From the NCBI GenBank assembly GCA_021234155.1, contig JAJEKV010000005.1, forward strand, positions 7,990,216 through 8,054,215: a DNA stretch of 64,000 nt, written 5' to 3'. The DNA comes from Isoetes taiwanensis (Eukaryota; Streptophyta; Lycopodiopsida; Isoetales; Isoetaceae). Position numbers and translations under genes: made by a program. The notes under the pieces are model-generated. The model was not told where the DNA came from. It worked only from the letters and a program-made list of their open reading frames with translations, and searched no databases. This document shows, piece after piece, positions 44,229 to 55,613 of this stretch (positions are counted from its first letter, which is position 1; every line of letters starts with the position of its first letter).

Positions 44229-46217
44229 CTTTCTTCTTCTTCATTCCCCGGTGTGTCTTCTTCCGTTGCATCCTTATTCTGAATTGTCTCCGGTCTGATA
44301 GAAGCACCAACCACATCAGTTGAGATCTGTACAGTGTGAACTATGCTTGATAGTTCATTACTCTTTACGCTAACCTGGCTAGTGTTTTCAGATTTGGAGT
44401 CTGCTTCATCATCATTATTGTTATTATCATCATCCTTATTATCTTGATCCTTGTTATCTTGATCTTCAGGGATGTTCACAAGGATGTTGAAAGGGATGTC
44501 GATAGGTACTTGGTGCTCTGGCTCCTCTTCGGTTTCATCCATGATGTTGTGTCCAATGATTAGTTTTCTCATATTCTCCCGTTCCTTAAGCAAATCTGCA
44601 GGTATTTCGGTCTTAGAGGTAGAAGCTGTATTTTTTGCACTGCCAATTGGTCCCCTAGGTGCTTCCTCTAGTACTTTCTCAAAGAAGAGGTCCAAGAAAT
44701 TTTTGGCTCGATCATCGGAGACGACGCTCTGACATTTCCTTGCTAACTTCAAAGCTTCTCTACCGATGTAACCTCCAACGTGAAGTTCCCAGCAAGTTGT
44801 TCCCAATGGACAAAATGCTTCAATGAGGTACTGGGAAAGTTCCATAGAGAACCCGTTCTTGTTTAGCTTACCCTTATGTGAAGTTAGGAGCTCATACTTA
44901 ATGTGGCCCACAAGAATTGGGTCCTCCTCGTTTTCATCCTCCTCTTCCTCTTCTTCCTCTAACTCTTCCACGACCTTGACAGACTTCCCCTTGTCTTCTT
45001 GCTCCAGATAGAAGACGTTTCTGATTATGCGTTCATCTAACTGATAGCACTGCCATGCTAGTTTGTCTCCATCTGGTTTTCCCTTGAGCCTTTCATATTC
45101 CTTATCATCCATCATGGCTATCATAATTATAAGCACATGAGAAATTTTACTTGCTGTGCTGAAGTCACTGTCCCTGGTTTCATCTATGAGGATCGCCTGT
45201 CGTATGACTTTCACGCATTCTAAGTCATTTGCAGCAGTTAGAGCATATGCATAAGACATGTCGGAGGGACATATAGTGACAATTGTGTAGTTCATCTCCG
45301 TCGTGAAACCATTGCATATGTGGAAGAACGTATTATAGTCATCAAGCGACCATCTGGTGTCTCGGCTATCAAGCACGAAGAGTGTGATATCATGGGGACC
45401 TGCACCCACTTCTGGCAAGGCACACTTGAAACCAGTGGACACTTGATAAAAAAAAGTGGATTCTGTCTCCGGGGTCTTCTTCACCAACGCGACTTTTCGT
45501 TTCAAGTCGGATGCAACTTTAGTGTGAATCCCACTGATCTTTGCAACGTTCTTCAACTTCTGTTGCTTGACAAAGTCCTTGGACCAAAATACATACTTCT
45601 TTAGGTCGTCGTTGGAGACGTTATACTTTTGCATGAGTCCTAACTCCGACAACGACCACTCTCCTGTAAGCCTTTGTAATTCCTCACCAACTGCCTTCTT
45701 GAGCACTCTAATATTTTTCAGCTCGTCGCATGCTTCTTCAAATGATTCCATAGACTTTGCTGCCGAGGTTTTCTTGTAAAGAATTTCCTTTCTGATTAAC
45801 CTATCCAGAACTGAGATCAGCTCTTGATCGTCCAAACCCTGAGCCTTCCTCATCTCTGTTGTATGTATATCAAAAATTGATGTGTCAACAGGAGGAAATC
45901 TTCCTTGTGAATCTGGCAACTTCTTCTCGACGTAGGCATCCCAGAATTCATTCCATTTCTCCCATACTGCATCTGAAGCAAATACTATCTTGCAGGCATC
46001 CTTGGGCGCAGTTGGTTCCTCGGAAGCATCACCCTTTTCATCTCCTTTTTTTTTCTTTGATCTGGTACTCTTGTTTTTGTCTTGTATTATCATCTGACTA
46101 AGTGTCCTCTCCAGCAACTTGAATTCAGCACTTTTGGACTGGCCCTGTCTGGTTGGCATTGGCTTCCCATATTCAATCCACTGGTTCCGAGCATGCCAAA
46201 GTTGCTCTATATAGGGA
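44229..46217 (-). CDS. Degenerate beta-class DNA-adenine-methyltransferase-like exon
   Basis: A long exon (about 660 codons) from acceptor CCTTGCAG (46218) to donor AAAG|GTATCG (44229). It opens PYIEQLWHARNQWIEYGKPM and has lysine-rich and helical parts. DITLFVLDSRDTRW (about residues 257-270 from the Met at 46159) stands where a DPP(Y/W) motif IV would be. LSQYLIEAFCPLGTTCWELH and VGGYIGREALKLARKCQS (about 441-478) stand where the SAM-binding (D)xFxGxG motif would be. Motif IV before motif I is the beta-class order. Key catalytic residues are changed, so it may bind DNA or SAM without methylating. The tail is acidic and Asn/Asp-rich. Function inferred. Confidence 0.5.
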
Positions 46218-46277
46218 CTGCAAGGAGTAACATTGTTAACTTCATAATCGCGAATAAAATAAATCCTTATAGTTTAA

Positions 46278-46666
46278 ATCGCGTCAGGCGCGATTTCATA
46301 TTAGAAAGCAAATCGCGCCAGGCGCGATTTGCCCACTCTAAAGAACAAACGCTTCCTGGTATGGTAGTCGTTTCTCGTCACACAAGTAAATCGCGCCTGA
46401 CGCGATTTCATATTAGAATGCAAGTAGCGTCACGCGATAATTGGCTAGCCTGAGGAGACTTGGCTATTAACGGATAGCCTTTTCTCCTTAGGGTAGGCAA
46501 ATCCCGCGTGAGGCGTTTAGCATTCTGATATGAAATCGCGCCAGGCGCGATTTACTTGTTTGACGAAAAACAACTACCAAACCAGGAAGCGTTTGCTCTT
46601 TAGAGTAGGCAAATCGTGCCTGGCGCGATTTGCCTTTTAATATGAAATCGCGCCTGGCGCGATTTG
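46278..46666. repeat. Cluster of seven to eight GCGCC palindromes
   Basis: Copies near 46278, 46309, 46388, 46425 (degenerate), 46498 (degenerate), 46530, 46611 and 46643. The flanking sequences form a larger inverted repeat: AAAGAACAAACGCTTCCTGGT (46340) against ACCAGGAAGCGTTTGCTCTT (46580). The cluster lies between two exons of the composite gene. Confidence 0.9.
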
Positions 46667-46699
46667 CAAATACGAAAACGAAATCTAAGGGAAGAGAAT

Positions 46700-47440
46700 T
46701 ACCTTTTGTATAAGAATGTTTTTCCCATGTCATTCAAGAGTGCGCTTATTTCGGCTAGCTCGGCAGGTGTTGTTGAGCCGCCAGAAACCGGCGGTTTCGG
46801 ATGTATCACGCTTTATAGAACAACCGATGCCCACTATGCCGTGGCCTTCCCCGACGAACCTTCTAGGCCTCTATTGAATGCTGGCCATCTATTATCATAA
46901 AATGTATGTCAGGATTGTCGATGAAGTCCTCCAGCTTGCTCCACATGAATATCTTCCTCGCTCGTATCGCATTTTAACTACATCCGCAGCATTGGCACTT
47001 GCCCTGGATTTTCGATCATGCTGTTCACTATCTCCAAGGAGTGCTGCTTGTCATACCTTCTGCTGATATAAATGGCTTTAGTGGACCTAAAAAGCCTATC
47101 CACGTGGACTGGATGGGTGAAGTTCAGGCCCGATGGATACTTGTCGACATACTTTTGAGCTTGCTCATCGCCTCCAACCGCGACCTTGTCATGCCGTCAC
47201 TTGTAAGGCCTGCTTTGTCGCTTCGTGGTTTCCACCTGCCTTTAGAGCTTGCTTCTTCCTTATCCTTCATTTGCACTGTAAAGTAGACCTTTGTCAGGGG
47301 CCTCGTGCTAATGGCTCGTCGAGCACAACATGTAAGCCCCTCGCATATTCTTTTTAGGAGTCAATGGCTGTAACCTGTCCGACCAAATTTGAAGAGGTTA
47401 TCGGCCATGTCGCCGATCTTAATGCACGGTTTCTTTGAAA
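46700..47440 (-). pseudogene. ParB-like exon(s) of the element E composite gene
   Basis: Minus-strand blocks in shifting frames: KKPCIKIGDMADNLFKFGRT (about 47400), FTHPVHVDRLFRSTKAIYIS (about 47090), RRYDKQHSLEIVNSMIENPG, LEDFIDNPDIHFMIIDGQHS (about 46900) and STTPAELAEISALLNDMGKT (about 46735). HV..L..S followed by F.IIDGQHS.EA follows the ParB/Srx nuclease-fold pattern (IDGxHRxxA). At least three frameshifts or stops. It ends at a donor (AAAAG|GTAATT) near 46700. Position directly upstream of a methyltransferase-like exon recalls phage and IS ParB-methyltransferase fusions. Confidence 0.45.
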
Positions 47441-47450
47441 GAGCTAGCCT

Positions 47451-48404
47451 TTGCATCGATTGATCTTCTTTAGGCTCTTCTTATGTTTTTGGCCGACTTC
47501 AACTAGCGGAGAACAGAAAGAATCGTCACATGCCGCATGTAATAAGAATTCCACTTTCTTCATTTGATCGATCTCTCTTACCCTTGACATAAATATGAGG
47601 TCTGTCTTCCCACCAGTTTTGAATATCTCCACATACCATTCTGACCCCTCTATAAGATCTTCTTCTGGACATGGAGGTTCTACCTGAGCCTTTATTATTC
47701 CGGATGTATCTTCTAACGTCAATACATGCTGCAGGTCTGTAACCGTAACATCTTCATCTGTCCTTTGCTTTTTCTGGGTTGAAGAGGTCTCGCCTTGCTT
47801 GGTTCTCCTTTTGATTGGCTTTTGTGATCCTGTAAAATTACAGCACATGGTTTAATCTGTTAATGCTAAAACATATGCTATGTCGAAATATATGCAAGAA
47901 AAACGCGCTTGGCGCGATTTGGAAAGAGTATAGAGCAAGTTCATTTACTTATTGGAATTAACAAGAACGCGCTTGGCGCGATTTGAAAAGAATACAGAGC
48001 AAGTTCATTTATTTCAAATGCTAAGGACACAACTAACTATAAAAAATACAACTTCAATTGTCGATTCTACATCTCAAGGTATAGAAACTATAGTTGAATT
48101 ACACTACAAACTATGAAAACCACAACTAACTACTGAATACTGTTATGAACTCAAATATTAGAGGACACATGCTTCTTCTAGGTTAATATCTATATTATTA
48201 CAGAAAAACATCCTAAAAAAAACCTAACAAAAAGAGGGACACAGAAATCAATTACAGACCAAAAACAGATCAATTACCTGAGGCGCTTGCTGGATTTGTG
48301 CTTTCTGCTTGTTCAGAAACCTCCAGGCTTTGCATTTGTGCTTTGGACTGTCGCCCACCTCTACCTGCGCCTCTGCCGCGGCTGCCAGATCCTCTAGACG
48401 CCAT
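47451..48404 (-). CDS. N-terminal exons of the element E composite gene
   Basis: Exon 1 (48404-48278) encodes MASRGSGSRGRGAGRGGRQS, an RG-rich start, and ends at CTCAG|GTAATTG. Exon 2 starts at 47829 after TTTTACAG and reads in phase (SASG-SQKPIKRR...), with ISGIIKAQVEPPC-like and WYVEIFKTGGKTDLIFMSRV segments. It reaches a stop at 47451; the next coding block (ParB-like) is one frame away, so a 1-base indel near 47460 is likely. RG-rich starts are common in nucleic-acid-binding proteins. I infer it is the 5' end of the composite gene, but it could be a separate small gene. Confidence 0.45.
47900..47990. repeat. Two GCGCTTGGCGC palindromes
   Basis: AACGCGCTTGGCGCGATTTG near 47904 and 47966, in the intron between exon 1 and exon 2 of the composite gene. 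Confidence 0.85.
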
Positions 48405-48887
48405 AGAACTGCAAGTGCGGATAATATGAGACTGGGGTTTTGGTTTAAACTTATATGTATGCGTTGATAATCTAGGCCGTCAGATTTACAACCGTAAATT
48501 CAAATTCGCGTCCTTTTTAATTTATACCGCCTTAATTAACCGCCCGTCCCGCTCATTTACAAATTTAAATTGTGTTTTTCTTTTTAGTGCAATTTCAAGA
48601 TAACAATTAATTATTAATTTCAAGAAACGCATATGTGGCAATCTACTGCCACCTAATCGGCCACCTACTATCAGAGCGCCCAAGATCATTCCTACTATCA
48701 GAGCGATTATCAGAGCGCCCAAGATCCGTCTACAACGCCTTTCCATCGAGCCTTCAACGCCTTCAACGCCTTCAATCCCATTTGATGTCTGCTGAACTAT
48801 GGTGAGTGTGATTCCATTCCGAATGCATTCTCTTGTTCTCTATTTTTCGTCCTCTATTTTTTCCAATGCATTCTGGTTCTTTATCGC
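48405..48887. other. Possible divergent promoter region
   Basis: 480 bp between the minus-strand composite gene and a plus-strand ORF. It has a repeated ATCAGAGCGCCCAAGATC(A/C) (48670-48728) and GCCTTCAACGCCTTCAACGC. No gene seen; a bidirectional promoter is plausible by position only. Confidence 0.35.
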
Positions 48888-49166
48888 TTGTCGGGAGAAG
48901 AATGCTATCTTTTAACAGCAAACTTGAAGTGCCGAGTAGGCTTATGTAAAATCGAAGATCTGAATCCAAGTTCTATGTGTCATGGTGTTCCTCTTGGAAA
49001 CAATTTCTGTAAGATTTCCATTATAAACTGCAATTATGAAGATGAGGCTCTTCCAAGAAGACATCCCTATGGCGCGTATAGATTTGGTGGAAAGCGTGGG
49101 CACATTTGTAGCATGGCCAAAAGAACGTCTAAAAAAAGGTATGTATATTTGGATATTCAAAAATAA
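48888..49166 (+). CDS. Element E plus-strand ORF, unrecognised
   Basis: A 92-residue frame with NPSSMCHGVPLGNNFCKISI and EALPRRHPYGAYRFGGKRGH. The HGVPLG...ALP.P.G pattern resembles a segment I have seen in plant transposase-associated proteins, just before a WPK(D/T)LV motif; here the last part is MAKRTSKKR. It is probably an exon of a plus-strand transposon gene. Weak. Confidence 0.3.
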   Translation: MSGEECYLLTANLKCRVGLCKIEDLNPSSMCHGVPLGNNFCKISIINCNYEDEALPRRHPYGAYRFGGKRGHICSMAKRTSKKRYVYLDIQK

Positions 49167-49379
49167 AGAATATATCATAACATCTCAAGTGATGTTGTGA
49201 ATTTTGAATTCTGTGATGGTCTTTAGCCAGTCTTATCAACCCCATGAAACTACAAATTAATGAAAATATGTAGTTTCTTGGGGTTGGTCATACTGGCTGG
49301 AGGCCATCACAGGATTCAATGTTTTCGACATTGCATATAAAAAAACATAATAAACTAATGACAGAAAAGTACAGTGCAA

Positions 49380-50151
49380 AATTGCGCCAGGCGCGAGTTT
49401 GTATTCATATTCCAAAAAAGTATATGTACATTTCTTCTTCTGCAAAAATGCGCCAGGCGCGAATTCTTTCTATCTCTACAATATGTCACACAGGCCCACT
49501 TCATCGGCCCAATCCCGCAAAAAGTCCCACCTGAACCACCCTGATATGACAGGATCCTCAACTTCCCTGCGAATGTCGAGTCTCCAAACCAGAGTGTTGT
49601 ACCGATCCTTGATACTATAAATCAAATCCTTGTACTTATTTATTGGCATGAGCCTTACTAAGAGCATGAGGAGCCCCATATGTCCAGAGATGCGATGGAA
49701 GTGTTCCCATGGCCCCTGATACAGACCGTCTAATGGATTCTCCAACTCTCTTTGAACGTTTTGAACAGCACAATCAAGTAATATCTTGTACAGGGTCCAG
49801 AGTTGATGGTCGTCCAGGGAAAGTGTATTTGATCTAGAACCAGCCAGTGTATTTGAACTAGGAACAGCCAGTGTCCATGCATAAGGAAAATCCATGGCAC
49901 TAGAACGAGAGAAATTAAGTAATTAGCAAATGATATATTACTCTCCCCATAAAACGATTCTGAACATACATAATTCAAAACGCGCCAGGCGCGCTTTGTA
50001 TTTTTCACAGATCTATTTCACACGCGCCTGGCGCGATTTGTATAGAGCCGTATGAAATAGAAAAGCCAAACTAAAAACGCGCCTGGCGCGCTTTGATTAA
50101 CCTAGTGGAAAAACGTAACCCAAAAAAAGAAATGCGCCAAGCGCGATTTCT
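49380..50151. repeat. Six GCGCC palindromes
   Basis: Near 49380, 49446, 49979, 50021, 50077 and 50131. Cores are GCGCCAGGCGC, GCGCCTGGCGC or GCGCCAAGCGC with AAAA/TTT flanks. Confidence 0.88.
49476..49895 (-). CDS. Element E minus-strand ORF, unrecognised
   Basis: A 139-residue frame from MDFPYAWTLAVPSSNTLAGS to ADEVGLCDIL. It has a helical middle (LWTLYKILLDCAVQNVQREL, GHMGLLMLLVRLMPINKYKD) and an RYNTLVWRLDIRREV end. Palindromes flank it on both sides. No family recognised. Confidence 0.4.
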   Translation of the reverse strand: MDFPYAWTLAVPSSNTLAGSRSNTLSLDDHQLWTLYKILLDCAVQNVQRELENPLDGLYQGPWEHFHRISGHMGLLMLLVRLMPINKYKDLIYSIKDRYNTLVWRLDIRREVEDPVISGWFRWDFLRDWADEVGLCDIL

Positions 50152-51240
50152 CCCATTCCAACATATTATTCTAACAAAATGCATGATGCACAATTCTAAC
50201 TCCTTGTTTAGTTCAATATTTAGTTCATTGTTTTAGTTCATTATTTAGAGCAGATAGAGGAAGAGCTAGTGAAATAGAATAAGAGCAGATACAGCAGAAT
50301 CATATAAGCAAGATCATAGAGCAGATAGATCATACAGCAGATAGATCATAGATCATAGAGCAGAAAGATCATAGATCATAGATCATAGAGCAAGATCATA
50401 GAGCAGATAAATTATAGATCATTATTTACTTCATTATTTTAGATCATTAATTAGAACAGATAGAGGAAGAGCTAGTGAAATAGAATAAGAGCAGAACAAG
50501 ATCATAGAGCAGGATCATAGAGCAGGATCACAGAACAGAACAAGATCATAGAGCAGGATCACTGAACAAGGTGGTAAATATACTGATGCATGTAAAAGTA
50601 AATAACATGCTTTCTGCAAAATAACTACTTTATGTAAATAACAGGAAATACTAACCTATTTGAGCCTTTGCCTTCGAGCCGAAACCAAAAGATCGAAAAC
50701 CAAAGTTGATTTGATTCGAGAAGCCAATAGCAGATGATTTGAGCCTTAAGAAGCCGAGAAAAAGCAATAGCAGCTAATTTGGAGAAGCTTTAACACAAAA
50801 AAACCAAAGTTATTCAAAGTCAGAGAGATTGTAGAGAGCCGAAAAGCCGAGAAGCCAAAAAAATTGCCAGAGACATTGTATAGAGCCTACAAACCTTTGA
50901 GCCGAAAACACCTTTGAGCCGAAAACCCTAAATCAGATGATTGTAGAAGCCGAAAAGCTCGAAAAGCCGAGTTTAAAGCATATAGAAGCCGAGTTTAAAG
51001 CAGATAGAAGCCGAAAAGTCGAGATTGATGCAGATAGAAGCCGAGAAGCAGATAGAAGTCGAGATTGAAGCAGATTGAAGCAGATTGAAGCGCCTAGATT
51101 GCATGCAGAGATTGAAGCGCCGAGAAAAACCACAGAGATTGTGGAGCCACAGAGATTGAAGCAGATAGTTCGAAAGCGCAGTTCGAAAGCGAGCAGATAG
51201 ATCGAAAGCGCACCAGAGTTCGAAGTTCGAAAGAGAGACA
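50152..51240. repeat. Degenerate AGATCATAGAGCAGAT and GAAGCCGA(G/A)AAGC arrays
   Basis: 50270-50570 is built from ATAGATCATAGAGCAGAT words; 50690-51240 from GAAGCCGAGAAGCAGATAG-like words. Neither contains a gene. They separate the minus-strand cargo from the plus-strand transposase-like gene. Confidence 0.8.
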
Positions 51241-51329
51241 GAAAAGCTGGAAAAGTTGGAAAGGGATTGTAAACTGGAAATAATAACTCCTTTAAAAAAT
51301 TTCGTACCGCGCCATAATAATTGCCGCGA

Positions 51330-51700
51330 ACATTTATTGCAAGGGTTATATAAGTTATAAGATTTAAGGTTAATAGTTTTAAGGTTTATAAGTTAAAGTT
51401 AATATTTTTAAGTTCATAAATAAGGTTATAAGTTTAAAAGTTTATGAATTTGAATTTAGAAGTTTTAAGTTTTAGAAGTTTTAGGCTAAGGTTATATTTA
51501 TTGAAGGTTAGAAGTTTTAACCTTAAAACTTCTAACCTTAAAAGTGCTAACCTAAAGCCTTAAAGTTGTTTCTAAGGTTACAACATTTAAGGTTATTATA
51601 AGTTAATATATTATAGGTTAACTTATATTATTATAGATTAAGTTATTATAGGTTATTAAGGTTATTATTAAGGTTAACTTTCATTTAAGAACATGTTAGG
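51330..51700. repeat. TTAAGGTTATAAG-type array
   Basis: Short AT-rich words (TTAAGGTTA, TTATAGGTTA, GAAGTTTTAAG) repeat for 370 bp directly upstream of the transposase-like gene, including an inverted pair AGAAGTTTTAACCTTAAAACTTCT near 51509-51532. Confidence 0.75.
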
Positions 51701-51759
51701 GAGATGTTATTTGAATATGCTAACTTACTATAGGTTTTTATGCATTTTAGGTCAATGGC

Positions 51760-54483
51760 ATGCAAAATGCTAAATCCCCCAAGGCCCCAAATGATGGTGA
51801 TCAAGGCAAGGAAAAATCCCCAACTAATGAAGATGACAAAGATGATGGGAAAGGAAAGGAAAAGACCAGAAATGAAAAGGATGAAGATGACAAAGATGAT
51901 GGCAAAGGAAAGGAAAAGACCTCAAATGAAAAGGATGATGCCAAAGGAAAGGAAATTGTACTTTATACTCGGGTCGATTGGAAAAACAAAAAGGTCAAGA
52001 TCCTGCATGCATGCAAATGAGAGGCGGATGAGGAGAAGGGATTATTGTTCTAGCAGATCCTATCAATGCAAAGAATGATGAAAGATTAGGGGAGGACAAA
52101 GTTAGGTGTGGCAATCTCAAAATTATATGACAATTGGAAGGAAAAGGGTTCAGGCAACAAGAATGCCTAGCTTGTGTGAAGCAACTAGAGGTTCCAACTA
52201 TTGTTGCATGGCCTAGGGACAGTATTCAACGGGAGGGGAACTACACGTTTCCTATAGATGTAGAACCATTGTCAACAATGTTCACACAGTGTAGCAAGAG
52301 ACCACTTCCAACTTTCAAACATTATCCCACCAAAAGATGCAAGTCGATTATGATTGTTCTCCTGAAGCTATGATGAAGGTTAGAGGAGCCGAATGTTGTT
52401 GGGCTTCTTGTGTTAGAATGTTCACAATAGAGGAGTTGGTGGGAGCAAGAGCTACATATCGTGAACATAAGTGTGATAGCGGGAGGAAATTTCATGTACA
52501 CCATATTTGGCTATGCAATTCAGGATGAAAGATCAAAGAAGAAAAGATTCCCATTGAATGGAAAGTGGATATGTTCAAAAGCATGGATGGCTATACATGG
52601 AATTCCAACCTCTTCTTGGCACAAACCGGCAAAAGAGACATGAAAATGGTAGTAAAATTGCATTGCATGGGAACACCGGCCCGGTAAGGCCTACCTCAAG
52701 AACTATAGCTGCAAAGGAAATATTTGAAAGATATGTGGATTTCAATGCGTAAAAACATGCCACATAAGAGTAAGAAGGATGAACAGGGGTAGAGTTATTG
52801 TTGAAAAGAGATTGCCATCCCATTGTACCCGAAGAGCATATTAGAGGAAATAAATGCGTTGCTTCGAACTTGGAGTGGCCTCTATATCTCAGCCCAGTTT
52901 TAGTAGGCTATGGAATAAGCATTTCAAGCATGTGACCATAGCAACTTCAAACAACTTTGCCAAGTGCAATTTATGTGCTAAGTTGAAGGAGACACTAGAT
53001 AAGACCGTGCAACCAAGTCTAAGGGCAAAGATAAGGGAACATATGAAGGACCATATGACGATCAACTATCATGTAGATCAACTTATTGGATGTGGAGGAC
53101 CTTATCCGCAATGGAACCTAATAACTATCTATGTATTATACATGATAAAATGGACCAACAAAGACTTGTCTTCCACAATTCAAGTACATTCCTAAGTCAT
53201 GTGGAAGATCATACCCTTTGCAGATTTCAATGATCAGCAATATTGCATGGGCGCCTCTGCACCTATTATGGCCATTTCAGTTTAGAGTTGTGGAGTGATG
53301 GTCCAGATTTTCACATTGGGAGTATCATGAGGTGTTTAAGAAACTATGAGAAGGGTTACAATGGTCACCTACAGATCCTACATGACTAGCCGTGCACTAC
53401 ATAGTGCATTGTTGGATGGAACCCCTAATAGTATTGAGAAGTTTAGCAAGGCAAGATTTAGGAGGAATGGACCTAATGAACATGTTGGAGCTTCAACATC
53501 TCGTGCTAAACCTCGAGATCCGCCCCGAAAGCTCCTCTTGCAACTAGATAATTGTGCTGGGTCAAAATAAGAACAGTGGATGTTTTCTTTCCTATCCTAC
53601 TTAACACTGTGGGTATTTTTGAAAGAGTCAATTTGGGGTTCCTAATGCCCGGACACACTCATGAGGATGTGGATGCATTGTTTGGAAAATATAGTCATGT
53701 ATTGAGACAAACAGACAGCTTACCAACTTTCCCAGGCTATTGGAAATATTTCGTGGATGTACAAATCCATCTCCTATAGGATCTATCATAGAAGAAGTGC
53801 CTGATTGGAAGAGTTTTGTGGATGGTTATGCTCTCGACATGGAAAGTCATTCTAGACCTCTTCAATTCACTTTTTGGGTGAGAGAAGGGATTCCAATCAT
53901 GCAATGGAAAATGAGACCTTCAGAGGAGAAGTGGAGAGGTGGGGCAGAAATTTGGCACAGGGATGCAAATGGCAAGCCTATGATACCTCCTGGTCAACCA
54001 AAAGCTCTAAAACCAACTGAAGAAGTCAAGCAATTGGGATTGACTAAGGATGGCATCAATGACTACATCAAGCATTGGCAAACTAATTCAGATGAGACTA
54101 ATCGTGCATTGATAGATTATTGGAAGAAGGTGATCAACTTGTTGGATGAGGTAGACACATCCTCAGAAGAGCTGAAAGAAGGGTGGTTCCCTAAAAGTAA
54201 GTGGAAAACATTAGCTGTTGCTGACGAAGATGATGGTACCATTAGTAGCATTGTGAAGGCATATGCTCCTCCTCAATCTGATAAACACTATGTTGGTCCT
54301 AAGAAGGACATGCCAAAATATTTAGGCATGGATTGTTATGAACCTTCTACTGACGTGGAGTGCCACCAATTTGTAGTAAACCATCATTCAAATAAATTGG
54401 GTTTATGTCAACTCCAAAATCACGCCAACCTATGGTTGTTTTCTAGGGAGTTTTTGTTTTTTATAATATTTTTTTGTAATTGA
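51760..54483 (+). pseudogene. Element E transposase-like gene (LDN / GHTHEDVDALF family)
   Basis: Plus-strand blocks: an acidic/lysine repeat N-terminus (DDGKGKEKT); GYAIQDERSKKKRF and WICSKAWMAIHGI (52490-52620); FSRLWNKHFKHVTIATSNNF with KCNLCAKLKETL (52890-53000); a degenerate DKMDQ region (53145); LLLQLDNCAGSK (53530-53570); VNLGFLMPGHTHEDVDALFG (53627-53686); and a clean C-terminal frame (53740-54483). LDN...GHTHEDVDALF is the signature of a widespread eukaryotic transposase-like family (DUF7869, as I recall it) with RNase-H-like acidic residues. Frameshifts and stops upstream of 53550 suggest decay or several introns. Candidate mover of E. Confidence 0.6.
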
Positions 54484-55613
54484 CAAATGACATAAATATT
54501 GCACTTATCTTCTGTCTTTTATATAGAACTTGAAAAATGTAAAAGAAATAAGCAAGTTTTTCAAATTTATGACATTATAATCTTGAAGCATTGAGATGAA
54601 AATAATATATAAATTTGATACAACAATAGAAATAAGAATATTAATTAAAAACAATAATTGCTAGAATAATTGCCACTTCGGAAGTCCTTTAACTTCCTTG
54701 AATAATGACTCAGATCTGTACATATGCTAATGATGTACAGATATAAAAGCAATGAGAAGTTTCAAAGGTGTTCCACTAGGACTAAATACATAGCCCTTTT
54801 GAAGCTACAAATGTAAAGGACCTGCAGAAAAATTGATATATAAGGACACAATAAATCACGCCAAGCGTGATTTGAAATCTAATGCAATGCAACCATGAAA
54901 TGAAATTACTTATTTTGTTGCTTAAAAAATTTCCAATTTTTTCATAAATATGCAACTTGCAAGCATTACACTTCAATTTCATACCAAGATGAACCTTCAA
55001 TTGTGTCGTCACGGTGTGCAATATGGATGATGTTGGACAAAGAATAAACAAATAATAATGTTAATAATCGTAACAAATAAGGGACATTTAATACAAGCGA
55101 AACTAAGGGCCACAGTTTAAGGTTGCTAAAACAACAAGAAAAGGGATGCCAAAAGGAAACATTATTTGAACAACATATTTAAATTATACACCATATTTAA
55201 AACAAAATATTCTCTAGGTCAATGATTTGGAAGTAAAAAGGACATACTAAAGCTAGATAAAGGGATAAAATAGACCAAGGATAATAAGGGCTAAAAGAGC
55301 ACATGGCCAATCTAATGAAAGTATTCACTCCTTTATAAATCACGCTTCGCGTGTTTTAGATTCTCTCTCTTTAACTTTTTTGGGTGCAAATTGCCCTAGA
55401 TCCATCCCTTGCAACCCAACCCAGTGATTTGAAATCACGCTTGGCGTGTTTTAAATTCTTTTTCTTTGGGCTTTTGCTACAAATCGCCCTAGGCCCTCCT
55501 ATACAACCCAACCATTGGTTCTAAAAAAGTGCTAAAAGATACTTCTATTTTTTAAAAGGCTTATTAAAAAAATTCCTGACCTCAAGCATGGGCGGTTTTG
55601 GCAACAAAATCGT
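54484..55613. repeat. Intron-like interval with GCGTG palindromes
   Basis: Mostly AT-rich DNA. It has palindromes AAATCACGCCAAGCGTGATT (54853), AAATCACGCTTCGCGTGTTT (55338) and AAATCACGCTTGGCGTGTTT (55433), which are CpG-decayed versions of the GCGCC motif. The last two are followed by a partial duplication (TTTTGGG...TGCAAATTGCCCTAG). No gene seen. Confidence 0.75.
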
